DNA of 64,000 bases, taken from assembly GCA_938035125.1 (NCBI GenBank), contig CALHNS010000009.1, positions 62,001 through 126,000 of the forward strand, written 5' to 3'. This document shows, piece by piece, positions 8,288 through 18,300 of the stretch. A model generated the notes under the pieces. It worked only from the letters and a program-made list of their open reading frames with translations, had not been told where the DNA came from and did not search any database. Both the position numbers and the translations under genes were made by a program. The number at the start of each line of letters is the position of its first letter. Position 1 is the stretch's first letter. The stretch comes from an uncultured Granulosicoccaceae bacterium. GTDB lineage: Bacteria; Pseudomonadota; Gammaproteobacteria; Granulosicoccales; Granulosicoccaceae.

Positions 8288-8974
8288 ATGAAAATCAATA
8301 AGAAAATTGTTGGCTACGCGGTCAACACTCCCGATGTCCAAGCCGATGCACCCGTTGCAGCGAAAGCTGATGTCATCCAAATGCACGAGACGCTCAAGCG
8401 TCCTGAGATGTTGGTGGGTTCAACTTACAAGCTCAAGGTGCCGGAGCATGTGTCTCCGCATGCGATGTACATCACCATCAACGACATCATTTTGAACGAA
8501 GGCACCGAGCACGAACTGCGTCGCCCGTTCGAGGTGTTTATCAATTCAAAAAACCTTGATCACCATCAATGGATTGTGGCATTAACTCGAATCATGTCAG
8601 CGGTATTTCGAAAAGGTGGCGACGTCACATTTTTAGTTGAAGAACTCCGATCGGTTTTTGATCCGCGTGGCGGCTATTGGAATAAAGGCTCTTATATGCC
8701 GTCAATCATCGCAGAAATTGGCGAAATCATTGAGCGTCATCTGACGATCATCGGTATGATTCAAAAAACGGAATTAGATGAGCATCAGAAGAAGCTAATT
8801 GAAGAGAAGAAGGCCGAATTGCAGGCCGAGGCTGAGTCTTCAACGGGTGGCGCTGATGGCGAACAAGCTTGGATGGCAAACGCTACAATGTGCGTAAAAT
8901 GTAACCAGAAATCGGTAGTGGTGCGTGACGGTTGTCAAACCTGCATGAATTGCGGCGATTCTAAATGCGGTTAG
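8288..8974 (+). CDS. nrdJb: Class II ribonucleotide reductase C-terminal part (NrdJb, TSCPD domain)
   Basis: A 228-aa protein corresponding to the C-terminal end of one-chain NrdJ enzymes. It has a TSCPD-type domain (about 35-150, with MYITINDI, EVFINSKN and GGYWNKGSYMPSIIAEIG), a charged helical linker (about 160-190) and a cysteine-rich tail with CVKC, CQTC, NCG and a final KCG. The tail cysteines are expected to re-reduce the active site of NrdJa after each turnover. It lies 58 bases after nrdJa on the same strand; both parts should form one enzyme. Confidence 0.88.
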   Translation: MKINKKIVGYAVNTPDVQADAPVAAKADVIQMHETLKRPEMLVGSTYKLKVPEHVSPHAMYITINDIILNEGTEHELRRPFEVFINSKNLDHHQWIVALTRIMSAVFRKGGDVTFLVEELRSVFDPRGGYWNKGSYMPSIIAEIGEIIERHLTIIGMIQKTELDEHQKKLIEEKKAELQAEAESSTGGADGEQAWMANATMCVKCNQKSVVVRDGCQTCMNCGDSKCG

Positions 8975-9007
8975 ACGCCGTTCACAGTTTAATCTAGAGG
9001 TAGCAGC

Positions 9008-9232
9008 ATGAAATGTCACGGATGCAAAAGCCCGATGATTCTCGATAAGGCGGAGACCGCCGGGCGAGTCACCACCGAATGGCACAGTTGCCCGATATGC
9101 AACAAAGTAAAAATGCACAGTGAATTGTCTGACATTAGAGCACCCGATTCGCGCTGGAACGAACTAGAAGAGGCGGTTTCAGAACACAGTTCAATGGCCT
9201 ACTCACAACAGCAGGACACCACCCACGCATGA
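9008..9232 (+). CDS. Small zinc-ribbon protein of unknown function
   Basis: A 74-aa protein with two CxxC pairs (Cys3/Cys6 and Cys28/Cys31) spaced like a zinc ribbon or rubredoxin-like metal knuckle, followed by an acidic helical tail. I do not recognise a named family. It starts 33 bases after nrdJb, with AGAGGTAG as a good ribosome site, and its stop overlaps the next start (ATGA). The position suggests a role with the ribonucleotide reductase, for example as a redox or metal partner of the cysteine tail; this is inference only. Confidence 0.75.
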   Translation: MKCHGCKSPMILDKAETAGRVTTEWHSCPICNKVKMHSELSDIRAPDSRWNELEEAVSEHSSMAYSQQQDTTHA

Positions 9233-9525
9233 GCGAACTCAAGCTTTCACACGAGTTAGTCAATGAGCTTACCGCCATCGTTAAAAAACACGATGACAAG
9301 GCCGATGACCCAGGCGTTACTTCGCAGTATCTTTGTGCTGTCGTTGGTTTTCTTTTAGGCCAACAAGATATGCCAACAGAACGTAAAAAAAGTTTGGTTG
9401 ATGAACTGGGTGCTTTCATGCAACACGTTGTGGACGATGTCAGTCGTCAGCATCAAGCACCTGCGGCATCAACCCCTCCTCCACCCCCACAAGATGCGTT
9501 TGGCATCTGGAAACCAAAATCATGA
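9229..9525 (+). CDS. Uncharacterised 98-aa protein
   Basis: A small, probably helical cytoplasmic protein with no signal peptide or membrane helix. Residues 1-70 are mixed charged/hydrophobic (LSHELVNELTAIVKKHDD and later FLLGQQDMPTERKKSLVDEL), followed by a Pro-rich stretch STPPPPPQD and a short end. It overlaps its upstream neighbour by 4 bases and the downstream parvulin by 4 bases, so all three are likely translated together. No function can be assigned. Confidence 0.75.
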   Translation: MSELKLSHELVNELTAIVKKHDDKADDPGVTSQYLCAVVGFLLGQQDMPTERKKSLVDELGAFMQHVVDDVSRQHQAPAASTPPPPPQDAFGIWKPKS

Positions 9526-9800
9526 GTCAAGCTACTGCCCGCCACATTCTGGTCGATAGCGAAGAGAAATGTCAGTCACTGATCGACGAAATCAAAGGTG
9601 GCGCAGACTTCGCTGCGTTAGCCAAAGAACACTCAAGCTGCCCGTCAGGTAACAGTGGCGGTGAATTGGGTACGTTTGGCCGTGGCCAAATGGTGGCAGA
9701 ATTCGAAACCGCCTGTTTCGAAGGTGAAGTTAACGATGTTCAAGGCCCAATCAAAACTCAATTTGGCTATCACGCTGTGCAGGTTACTGAACGCACGTGA
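9522..9800 (+). CDS. ppiC: Parvulin-type peptidyl-prolyl isomerase (PpiC-like)
   Basis: A single-domain parvulin of 92 aa without signal peptide, hence cytoplasmic. Family motifs are ARHILVDSEE at the start, DFAALAKEHSSCPSGNSGGELGTFGRGQMVAEFE in the middle (positions about 29-62) and the closing GYHAVQVTER. It catalyses cis/trans isomerisation of prolyl bonds in folding proteins. Length and motifs match PpiC of enterobacteria. It overlaps both neighbours by 4 bases. Confidence 0.93.
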   Translation: MSQATARHILVDSEEKCQSLIDEIKGGADFAALAKEHSSCPSGNSGGELGTFGRGQMVAEFETACFEGEVNDVQGPIKTQFGYHAVQVTERT

Positions 9801-10951
9801 GTCATTCTATCTGGCCAAGCTCATCCATTAAGGATGCGCTTGGCATAGATATCCCTATTGTTCAAGCGCCCATGGCAGGTGCAGGCAGCGTAGCCTTAGC
9901 ACAGGCCATTTACGCTGCAGGCGGATTAGGCTCCTTGCCTTGCGCCACACTCAATCCAACCGAGATTGAGGCACACCTAAAAACGTTGAAAGCGACATCA
10001 AACGCACCCTTTAACGTTAATTTCTTTACCCATCATGAAAAAGACGATTCGCCCACAGCCCAGTCACATTGGCAGAACGCCTTAAGTGATGAATACAAAC
10101 AGTGGAACTTAGACCCCGCCGAATCGGCACCATCAGCAGTACGTTCACCTTTCAACGACACCACTTGCCAACTGATTGAACAATACCCACCCTCGGTGGT
10201 GAGTTTTCATTTTGGGTTGCCCAAAGCAGAATTGGTTAATCGAGTAAAAGCTGTGGGTTGCCAAGTGTGGAGCTCTGCCACAACAGTAGCCGAAGCCAAA
10301 TGGTTAGAAGAGCATGGCGTAGATGCCATCATTGCACAAGGTTTCGAGGCTGGAGGCCATCGTGGCTTGTTCTTAAACCCCATCGATGGCACCGAAGTCA
10401 TTGACGATGACATCCAACTCATCGCTCATCAAGTGGGTACCTTTTCCTTAGTGCCGCAAATCGTTGATACCGTATCGGTACCTGTTATTGCAGCAGGTGG
10501 CATCGGTGATGGGCGTTCGGTAGCGGCAGCGATTGCGTTAGGTGCATCCGCTGTGCAAATAGGCACAGCCTTTTTGTTGTCGCAAGAGGCAACGATTACA
10601 GCAATGCACCGCGATGCGTTACTCAACGGCAGCGCTGAGAATACCGTTTTAACCAATGTGTTTTCAGGTAAGCCTGCTCGAAGTGCTGTGAATCACGTTA
10701 TAAAAACCCAAGGCCCTATGAGCTGCGATGTGCCTGCGTTCCCTACAGCTGCAACCGCACTAGCTCCGTTAAAGGCTGCCGCAGAAAAAACAGCCAAAGC
10801 CGATTATTCTTCGTTGTGGTCAGGCCAATCGGCCGCACTCGCAGCACGCCTCATGGGGAAACACCATTCAGCATCAACGCCTCCTTCTGCATCTGATTTA
10901 TTGCATTGGATTGCTAGTGATACGCAGCAGGTCATCGCTGGCTTAAAATGA
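9797..10951 (+). CDS. Nitronate monooxygenase family flavoprotein
   Basis: A 384-aa TIM-barrel FMN enzyme of the nitronate monooxygenase/2-nitropropane dioxygenase family, which oxidises alkyl nitronates such as propionate 3-nitronate. Typical sequences are the N-terminal PIVQAPMAGAG, the active-site region QGFEAGGHRG (His as candidate base, about residue 189), the phosphate-binding IAAGGIGDGR and GASAVQIGTAFLL. The start is GTG at 9797, overlapping the ppiC stop as GTGA. Substrate in this organism is unknown; some members are enoyl reductases, but the AGGHRG motif favours the nitronate class. Confidence 0.87.
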   Translation: MSHSIWPSSSIKDALGIDIPIVQAPMAGAGSVALAQAIYAAGGLGSLPCATLNPTEIEAHLKTLKATSNAPFNVNFFTHHEKDDSPTAQSHWQNALSDEYKQWNLDPAESAPSAVRSPFNDTTCQLIEQYPPSVVSFHFGLPKAELVNRVKAVGCQVWSSATTVAEAKWLEEHGVDAIIAQGFEAGGHRGLFLNPIDGTEVIDDDIQLIAHQVGTFSLVPQIVDTVSVPVIAAGGIGDGRSVAAAIALGASAVQIGTAFLLSQEATITAMHRDALLNGSAENTVLTNVFSGKPARSAVNHVIKTQGPMSCDVPAFPTAATALAPLKAAAEKTAKADYSSLWSGQSAALAARLMGKHHSASTPPSASDLLHWIASDTQQVIAGLK

Positions 10952-10992
10952 ATCCGCGCTTGCAGATCTCACTTTGACGACAGGACTTAACC

Positions 10993-11808
10993 GTGTATTT
11001 CAAAACCGGACACGAACGAGCATTTGGCACCTTCCCTTTAAAAGATCAACAAATTGAAGATGCGCTTGAATCCGCACTTGATGTGGGTTATCGAGCCATC
11101 GACACAGCTCAAATGTACGCCAATGAAAAGAACATTGGTAACGTTCTATCTCAATGCGGCCTTGCACGCAGCGAGCTGTTTATCACCAGCAAAGTGCCAA
11201 CGTCTGAATTCAGTGAATCTGCTTTTATCCCATCGGTGGAGAAATCTTTATCAGAGCTAAAAATATCTACCCTAGATGTACTGTTGGTGCATTGGCCACC
11301 AGGGGATGACGATGTGCGCCCTAGCCTTGATTGGCTTCAACAAGCTAAACAACAAGGCCTTGCAAAGCATATTGGCATCAGTAACTACAACACCAAACAA
11401 ATGCGCATTGCCAAAGAACACTGCTCTGAAGAGCTTGTGGTGAACCAAGTGGAATTTCACCCGTTATTAAACCAACAAACGCTTCAAAAAACAGCCATTG
11501 AAACCGGCATTCCTTTAGCTTCCTATTGTTCAGTGGCCAGAGGCAAAGTGTTTGAGTACGCTTTATTCAATGATATTGCCCAAACGCATGAGGTAACCGC
11601 TGCGCAAGTGGTTCTTCGATGGATCATTCAACAAGGGGTGTCTATTAATCCGATGTCAACAAAGCGTGCAAACCAAGCCGCCAACTTTGATGTATTGAGT
11701 TTTGAACTCAGTGCAGACGAAATGCAACAAATTAGCGCCTTAACAAATACAGGGTATCGCATCGTGAATGATACCCTTGTGCCGTTCGCACCCACATGGG
11801 ATAAATAA
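10993..11808 (+). CDS. dkgB: Aldo/keto reductase (2,5-diketo-gluconate reductase B type)
   Basis: NADPH-dependent aldehyde/ketone reductase of 271 aa. The catalytic tetrad is complete: Asp37 and Tyr42 in DTAQMYANE, Lys67 in ITSKVP and His100 in LLVHWPP. The coenzyme region ends with NPMSTKRANQAANF near 220-230. Close to DkgB/YafB, which reduces diketogluconate and methylglyoxal. The start is GTG at 10993; it shares one base with the next gene's start (TAATG), implying coupling. The symbol is by resemblance. Confidence 0.85.
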   Translation: MYFKTGHERAFGTFPLKDQQIEDALESALDVGYRAIDTAQMYANEKNIGNVLSQCGLARSELFITSKVPTSEFSESAFIPSVEKSLSELKISTLDVLLVHWPPGDDDVRPSLDWLQQAKQQGLAKHIGISNYNTKQMRIAKEHCSEELVVNQVEFHPLLNQQTLQKTAIETGIPLASYCSVARGKVFEYALFNDIAQTHEVTAAQVVLRWIIQQGVSINPMSTKRANQAANFDVLSFELSADEMQQISALTNTGYRIVNDTLVPFAPTWDK

Positions 11809-12203
11809 TGAGTTGGTTTCTTATTTACGCAGCGGTTATAGCCACCATTTTAGTGTTTGATGCATTTTGGCTAGGGCTTATTGCTAAGAAATATTACGCA
11901 ACACAGCTTGGTTCGCTCATGCGCAAAAAGGTAAAGGCGGTTCCGGCATTGGCGTTTTATCTGTTGTTCGCCGTGGGTTTAGTGATTTTGGCCGTTCGCC
12001 CAGAGGATGGCTTAACCACCGTGGCCAACAGTGCCTTTTTGGGAGCCGTGGTTGGATTTATTGCCTACGGAACCTACAACATGACCAACTACGCCACGCT
12101 TCGCGATTGGCCAATAAAAATGACAGCCGTTGATTGGCCTATCGGCACCGGGTTATCCGCATTAGCGGCAACGATGGGTGCTTTTGTAAAGCACACGGTT
12201 TAA
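11808..12203 (+). CDS. DUF2177 family membrane protein
   Basis: A 131-aa inner-membrane protein with about four helices (residues 2-22, 47-66, 75-95 and 108-128). The sequence DAFWLGLIAKKYY near the start and YGTYNMTNYATLRDWP in the third loop are characteristic of DUF2177. The role is unknown. ATG overlaps the TAA of the aldo/keto reductase. Confidence 0.85.
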   Translation: MSWFLIYAAVIATILVFDAFWLGLIAKKYYATQLGSLMRKKVKAVPALAFYLLFAVGLVILAVRPEDGLTTVANSAFLGAVVGFIAYGTYNMTNYATLRDWPIKMTAVDWPIGTGLSALAATMGAFVKHTV

Positions 12204-12207
12204 TGTA

Positions 12208-12450
12208 ATGACCATCGAAACACTCACTGAATTCTTTAAGTGGTGCACCTTGATCAATGGATCATTGCTACTAACTTGGGGGATTGCGATCCTAATAATG
12301 CCTGACACGGTTTATAAACTGCAGACCAAATGGTTTCCATTCCCAAGGGAACAATACACCATTGTGATGTATTGCTTTTTAGGATTATTTAAGCTGCTGT
12401 TTATTGTGTTTAACTTAACCCCTTATTTGGCGCTGCTTATCATCGGATAG
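12208..12450 (+). CDS. Small membrane protein (DUF6868-like)
   Basis: An 80-aa protein with two hydrophobic helices (about 12-32 and 50-77) separated by a basic loop with KWFPFPREQY. The pattern matches the DUF6868 family of two-helix proteins as I remember it. It begins four bases after the preceding gene and ends the plus-strand run. Function unknown. Confidence 0.75.
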   Translation: MTIETLTEFFKWCTLINGSLLLTWGIAILIMPDTVYKLQTKWFPFPREQYTIVMYCFLGLFKLLFIVFNLTPYLALLIIG

Positions 12451-12493
12451 CTGGGATAGCTCAGATAACAACACATAGCAACGCATACCGACA

Positions 12494-13342
12494 CTAACTT
12501 TTAGCAACGTCGTCTGTATTTAAATTAAGGGCGGCGACGCCGCTGTTACCCAGCTCAACAGATGCAAACGGGCCACCATGATGGGTATTCCCAGCATCTT
12601 GCGGATCAAGCGGGCCTGCTTCTGTAAACATGGCATCAGCAAATTGCTCGGCGTTGTCTTTCGGTCGATAACCTAAATGTTGCGCTTTTGAGTTATCCAC
12701 CGGTGCTCGATCATTATTCGATACACCGTACACAACAGAAAAACCGGTGATGGGTGTGCGAATAGATTGCTGCACTAATTGAATTAAATCATCGTACGAC
12801 AACCAAGTGCCAACAGCTCGGGGATTAGTTACTTGCGCGCACGATAAGATGCGCATACACACCGATTCAATGCCTCGCTTATCCCAATACATGCTGGCTA
12901 AATCTTCTGCAAAACATTTCGCTAGGCCATAAAACGTATCGGGTTTATGCGGTGCATCAATACCAATAAAATCGGTTTTCTTATGCATTCCCACAGCGTG
13001 TATGGATGAGGCGTATACCACTCGGCGCAGTTTGTTTCGATAAGCTGCCTCCCAAATATTATAAGCACCAATAAAATTTGGGCCTAGTAAAGTTTCAAAA
13101 GGAGCTTCATCGCCAATAGCACCGAAGTGCACCACCATGTCAGCCTCTTTCAATAACTCAACCATGGCATCCAAATCAGCAAGGTCAGCTTTTACATAGG
13201 TTTCATTAGCATGCAGTGAGGCAGGGGCATCTAAAATATCGGAAGAAACCAATTCATCGCACATTTTAGACAATGGCTCTCGTAAATAAGAACCCAATCG
13301 CCCAACGGCACCTGTTAGTACTAATTTTTTCATTACATTCAA
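12494..13342 (-). CDS. NAD-dependent epimerase/dehydratase, uronate-dehydrogenase-like SDR
   Basis: An extended short-chain dehydrogenase of 282 aa. It has the nucleotide motif TGAVGRLG (10-17), the acidic D35 after beta-2 that favours NAD, Ser112/Ser113 and the YxxxK pair Tyr138/Lys142 in FYGLAKCF. The motifs and the VYASSIHAVG stretch resemble uronate dehydrogenase, which oxidises hexuronates to aldarolactones. It is the last gene of an operon with HyuAB, an FAD oxidase and an HpaI aldolase, 15 bases after the aldolase. ATG at 13342 or 13333 may be used. The substrate is not known. Confidence 0.82.
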   Translation of the reverse strand: MNVMKKLVLTGAVGRLGSYLREPLSKMCDELVSSDILDAPASLHANETYVKADLADLDAMVELLKEADMVVHFGAIGDEAPFETLLGPNFIGAYNIWEAAYRNKLRRVVYASSIHAVGMHKKTDFIGIDAPHKPDTFYGLAKCFAEDLASMYWDKRGIESVCMRILSCAQVTNPRAVGTWLSYDDLIQLVQQSIRTPITGFSVVYGVSNNDRAPVDNSKAQHLGYRPKDNAEQFADAMFTEAGPLDPQDAGNTHHGGPFASVELGNSGVAALNLNTDDVAKS

Positions 13343-13357
13343 CTCTTTATTCGTTGC

Positions 13358-14131
13358 TTACGCTAAGCCGTTTTTAACTTGTGCAAACAACTGATCAGAC
13401 GCCTTCGCCAGTAACGAAGAATCGGTGCCACACGCCACGAAAGTAAACCCTTCGTTCAGTAGCTCAGTGGCAAAAACAGGATCAAGCACCAAGGTGCCCA
13501 CGGGCATGCCTTTAGCCATTAATTTTTTTGCCGCAGGTTTTATTAATTCCCACACTTCAGGATCCATTGGCTTTCCGACTTTACCCATGTCGGCAGCGAT
13601 ATCACCTGGGCCAAAAAAGATGCCATGAATACCTTCAACATCGGCAATAGCTTCAGCTTGTTCCACTGCAGCCTGCGTTTCTAATTGCAAAAGAACCGTC
13701 GTTTCGTTTTCAATGTGGGAAACATAGTTACTAATACGCCCAAATTTAGTAGCGCGTGAACCCCCAGCCACACCACGAATACCATTGGGAGGGTAACGCG
13801 TTGCTGCCACCGCACGTTTGGCTTCTTCAACGTTTTGAATCATGGGAAATAGAAGCCCTGGGGCGCCTAAGTCTAGTAGTCGTTTAACAGCAACAGCATC
13901 ATTCCATTCAACACGCACAATGGCTGTGGTGCGAGTGGATGCATACACCTGCATTTGCCCCAACACACTAAAATAGTCGTTAGGGCTATGCTCCATGTCA
14001 ATCAGTACCCAGTCATAACCGGTTGGTGCGGTAACTTCTGCAACAAAATTATTGCAAAGCGTAATCCACAGACCAATCTGTTTTTCACTTTTTGCTAATG
14101 CTTTTGTAAATGCGTTGGGAGCCAATTGCAT
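13358..14131 (-). CDS. HpcH/HpaI family aldolase
   Basis: A class II, metal-dependent pyruvate aldolase of 257 aa that cleaves 4-hydroxy-2-oxo acids into pyruvate and an aldehyde. Motifs seen are the catalytic His in IDMEHSPND, Arg in IVRVEW, GAPGLLFPMIQNVEEA, the metal ligands Glu in LLQLETQAAVEQ and Asp in FFGPGDIAADMG. The frame can be extended to a TTG at 14152 inside the upstream gene, but the ATG at 14131, one base after its stop (TAACATG), is the likelier start. The operon mates suggest that the 2-oxo acid comes from the amine oxidase step. Confidence 0.9.
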   Translation of the reverse strand: MQLAPNAFTKALAKSEKQIGLWITLCNNFVAEVTAPTGYDWVLIDMEHSPNDYFSVLGQMQVYASTRTTAIVRVEWNDAVAVKRLLDLGAPGLLFPMIQNVEEAKRAVAATRYPPNGIRGVAGGSRATKFGRISNYVSHIENETTVLLQLETQAAVEQAEAIADVEGIHGIFFGPGDIAADMGKVGKPMDPEVWELIKPAAKKLMAKGMPVGTLVLDPVFATELLNEGFTFVACGTDSSLLAKASDQLFAQVKNGLA

Positions 14132-14132
14132 G

Positions 14133-15356
14133 TTAAATAATCGCTTTTTCAATGATTGGATTGTTATTTACAATTCGCTCATAGTTAAACGGTGACATAT
14201 CAAGCGTTCGGTATTCACCGTAAGTTAAATATTCAGCCGTGCCACGCCCCATAGCAGGCGATTGCTGCAACCCATGACCTGAAAAACCGTTTAAAAATAT
14301 AAAATTTTCAAGCTGTGTGTGAGGCCCCATGATGGCATTATGATCAAAGGTGTTCATCGCATAGTGACCACCCCATTCATTGGTCAGTTTGATCGATTCA
14401 AACTGCGGAATGCGAGTGGCAAGCACTGGCCAAACATGGTTTTCCCATAAAGATTGATCCATAGCAAAATCATCAAAGGGCACCGCTGGATCGATATCAG
14501 AATGGCCACCACATTGATAAGTGCCACCACCATTTTCACGACAGTGCACGCCAGATGGATCGATAGTTAACGGCAAATCTTGGTCTAATGGATGTTCTGC
14601 TTTAAATATCCATGAATAACGCTTACGAGGCTCAACAGGCACATCAATGCCTGCCATTTTCGCGGTCACAGCTGCGCGTGGGCCAGAAGCATTTAGAAAT
14701 TGCCCGCAAGAAATCACCTCCCCCGACTTCAATGTGATGCTTTCTGCACGCGTACCGTTCGCATTAGTGCTGATATCAACCACTTCATTCGATACATATT
14801 CAACACCACGCTCACGAGCTTGTCGGCGCCACCATTCAAAAACGGCTGCACCATCCCAATAGCCTTCGTCCACCAAATTGATAGAACCTAAAACAATATC
14901 GTCGACATTGTAGAACGGGTAATGTTTTTTGATTTCCTCTGGCGTCATCAGCTGTGTTGCTGCTCCTGCACCCAATTGAACCTCTTGACTCGCTCTTAAC
15001 ACATCAGCAAAGGGTTCATTGTCGGCTAAGTACATATAGCCAAAGGATCGGATGCCTAACTCGGGCACGCGTTCATCATTGCCCATATAGCTACGAATGT
15101 TTTTAACAAAGTCGGCAGCAAACTGCGATATGCGAACGTTTAATTCAGTACTGAATTGTTGGCGCATGCACGAATTCGTATGAGCCGTTGAACAAAATTC
15201 ATAGCTAGGATCTTTTTCCACCACCAGGACAGAGCCGTTAAAATCATCATTGTCGGTTAGGAACCAAGCGGTGGATGAACCCATAATGGCCCCACCAACA
15301 ATAACGATATCGTATGAGGATTGCTTGGGTGTAGCGTGCATGTCGCCTATGGCCAT
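14133..15356 (-). CDS. FAD-dependent amine oxidoreductase (DAO/sarcosine oxidase-like)
   Basis: A 407-aa FAD enzyme of the D-amino-acid oxidase superfamily. The FAD-binding motif IVIVGGAIMGSSTAW is at about 18-32, the second FAD loop reads SCMRQQFS, and the C-terminal FAD stretch is FLNGFSGHGLQQSPAMGRGTAEYL (about 358-381). Such enzymes oxidise N-methyl or D-amino acids to imines or 2-oxo acids. The ATG overlaps the stop of hyuAB as TAATG and the aldolase follows after one base, so the three are tightly coupled. The exact substrate cannot be read from the sequence. Confidence 0.88.
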   Translation of the reverse strand: MAIGDMHATPKQSSYDIVIVGGAIMGSSTAWFLTDNDDFNGSVLVVEKDPSYEFCSTAHTNSCMRQQFSTELNVRISQFAADFVKNIRSYMGNDERVPELGIRSFGYMYLADNEPFADVLRASQEVQLGAGAATQLMTPEEIKKHYPFYNVDDIVLGSINLVDEGYWDGAAVFEWWRRQARERGVEYVSNEVVDISTNANGTRAESITLKSGEVISCGQFLNASGPRAAVTAKMAGIDVPVEPRKRYSWIFKAEHPLDQDLPLTIDPSGVHCRENGGGTYQCGGHSDIDPAVPFDDFAMDQSLWENHVWPVLATRIPQFESIKLTNEWGGHYAMNTFDHNAIMGPHTQLENFIFLNGFSGHGLQQSPAMGRGTAEYLTYGEYRTLDMSPFNYERIVNNNPIIEKAII

Positions 15357-18300
15357 TAGCTGTCTCCAACTTTTGATTGTTCAATGATGTTAGCCGCTTC
15401 CGCAGCTGAAATATTGTAGTGTTCGCTAGCGTGCTCAGGGGTGATGTAGCCCTGAGCTATATCTTGCCGCACCGAAGCAGCATGTCGGTTCGATGGGTTT
15501 CCATACCCGCCACCACCAGGAAACGCCATTTCAACTCTAACCCCATGGGGTATAAATTGTTTGCCTTTACCTTGCATGGCTTCACCATCACTACGGGCAA
15601 CAACGGTTGTTCCACCAGCTTGCCCGCCGTGTCGCCCTAACGCCGGATGATCGACTCGATCAAACATCGCAGAGATATCAAATTCATGACCTTCTCTTGC
15701 ACCCACGTCCATAAACTGCCCAAGCCCACCACGAAATTCCCCCGCCCCTCCTGAATCAGGACGCAATTCTTTACGCCAAATAATGACCGGGCCCACTTGC
15801 TCGGTTGCTTCAACGGGCATGGTCATCACACCCGATGGAAAAGCGGTTGCACTCATGCCGTCAAGCGTAGGCCGTGCACCAGAACCTCCAGAATTGAACG
15901 TAAGCACCTCACGGCGCACAGCATCATTTGGTGCTGGCTCATCGGTTCTAGGACGAAGCGATACTTGAAAGTTACACAAACACCCTGCCCCTTCAGCCGG
16001 CGCAATACCTGGAAGTAATTTATCTAACGCGTTGTAAACGGTATCAGGCACCATATGGCCGATAACGTGACGTAAGGCTACCGGTGCAGGCGGGAGTGCA
16101 TTAACAATAGAATTTTCAGGCGCGGTAATTTTAAACGGCTCTAGTGATGCGGCATTATTTGGAATATCAGGTGCAATAGCACACTTCAACGCATAACAGG
16201 CATAGGCTTTGGTGTACACCAATGGCACATTGATGCCTTTTTTATCCAAACCACTGGTGCCTTCCCAATCACTGATGATGGCATCCTTCTCAATCGTTAA
16301 TTTAACTTTTAAATCAACAGGGTTTGAATAGCCATCAATACGCATAGCGCCTTCAGCAGAGCCTGGTTTTAGCGCATTAATTCGCTCAAGCGTTGCCTTT
16401 CTAGAGCTTGTTAAAATAAAATCAGAGATACTGTGTAAGCTTGGTAAACCAAATTCTTTCATCATCTCAATTAAGCGGCGGTGGCCTATTTCGTTACACG
16501 TGGCCAATGCGTAAATATCACCCACTAACTGATCAGGCTCACGTACATTACCGCGAATAATGTTGACAAGGGTTGAATCAACCGTTCCTTCTTCAACAAA
16601 TTTCATGATGGGTATGTACAAACCCTCTTCATGAATATCATTGGCATCAGCGCCAAACCCGCGGCCACCAATATCGGTTACGTGTGCGGTGCAAGCGAAG
16701 AAACCAATCAATTGATGGTTATAAAACGATGGTGTTACCACGGTGATGTCATGCTTATGCCCTGTACCCTCCCAAGGATCATTCGTAATGTACACATCAC
16801 CTTCAAGTAAATTATCAGCACCAATACGACGAATGAAATGCCCCACCGCATCGGCCATGGCATTCACATGCCCCGGTGTGCCAGTAACCGCTTGAGCCAG
16901 CATTTTGCCTTCGTCATTGTAGACACCAGCAGACAAATCCCCCGCCTCACGAACTGACGTTGAAAACGCTGTGCGAACTAATGCTTGCGCTTGCTCTTCA
17001 ACCACGGAAATTAATCGGTTCCACATCACTTGATGTGCGATTTGCCCTGCTTCTGTTGAGGTTACCGACTTAGCAGCACCCGTTTTCTCGCGAATCTCTA
17101 GCGTACCGTCGATGTGGTTAACCACATCGCGATTGTCGTGCACAACAATGGCGGTTTCTGACTCAACCACAACACATGGACCTTGCACGCAGTGACCAGC
17201 CTCTAAGGTATCGCGCTCTATTATGGTTGCGGTAACCGATTTCCCTAAACCCGGATCAAATAAGTTTCTAGACTGCGGGGCTGTGATATCGGTGATGGTA
17301 TTAGGCCCATCAACAGATGCTGCTCTTTGTACTTGCGTATACGCGTTTACCGACCATACCGTCACTTCAACTTCCATTCCTTCAACCGCTCGTCCGAATA
17401 AGTTTTCGTACTCATTTTTGAATAATTCAAAATAGGTTTCTGCATCAGGATGAGCGACTTGTTGCTCAGTTAAATCAACCGGTATTTCCCAACCTTGCCC
17501 GGAATAACGCATATACACTTTATGGTCAGCCAGGATTTTAGCGTTGGCATCGCATTGTCGAACAAAGCGGGTTGCTTCTTTTTCCATATCAGTGAATAGT
17601 TTTTTAACAGCGCTTGCATCAAAATTGGATAAGCGCATGTACACCGAACGGTTCTCTTCAAAACTAAACGGCGCACGTAAAAAACCAATCGCAGAACCCA
17701 CTCCTGCGCCTTTAGGCACTAAGCATCGAGTAACGCCAAGCTTGTCGCACAACCTTGCTGCATGCAAAGGCGCTGCACCACCAAATGCGATCATGGTGTA
17801 TTCACTTAAATCTTCACCATTTTCAACCGCGTGCACCCGCGCTGCATTCGCCATGTTTTCATCCACCACTTCGGCCAAGCCCCAAGCCGCCTCGGTTTCA
17901 TCCATACCTAATTTTGATCCTAGTTCAGCTTGTAAGCTTTCTTTGGATTTTTCAGGGTGAAGCTGAATGGAGCCGCCTGCAAAGTTATCAGGATCAAGTT
18001 TTCCAAGCACCAAATCGGCATCGGTTACCGCAGGGCGTTTTCCATCTCTTCCGTAACAAGCAGGGCCAGGTTCAGACCCTGCGCTCTCAGGCCCCACCCG
18101 AATCTGATTTAACGAATCAACGTGTGCCAGTGAACCACCACCGGCACCGATTTCTACCATGTCGATTACGGGTATGGAGATGGGCATACCAGAACCTTTC
18201 TTAAAACGATAGGTTCTTGCTACTTCAAACACTCGCGCGGTTTTTGGTGTTTCGTTTTTAATTAAACAAATCTTTGCGGTGGTGCCACCCATATCAAAAC

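Noticed and set aside
17544-18204. Open frames on the plus strand opposite hyuAB
   Set aside because: These are shadows of the clear hyuAB coding sequence with no start context or family resemblance.
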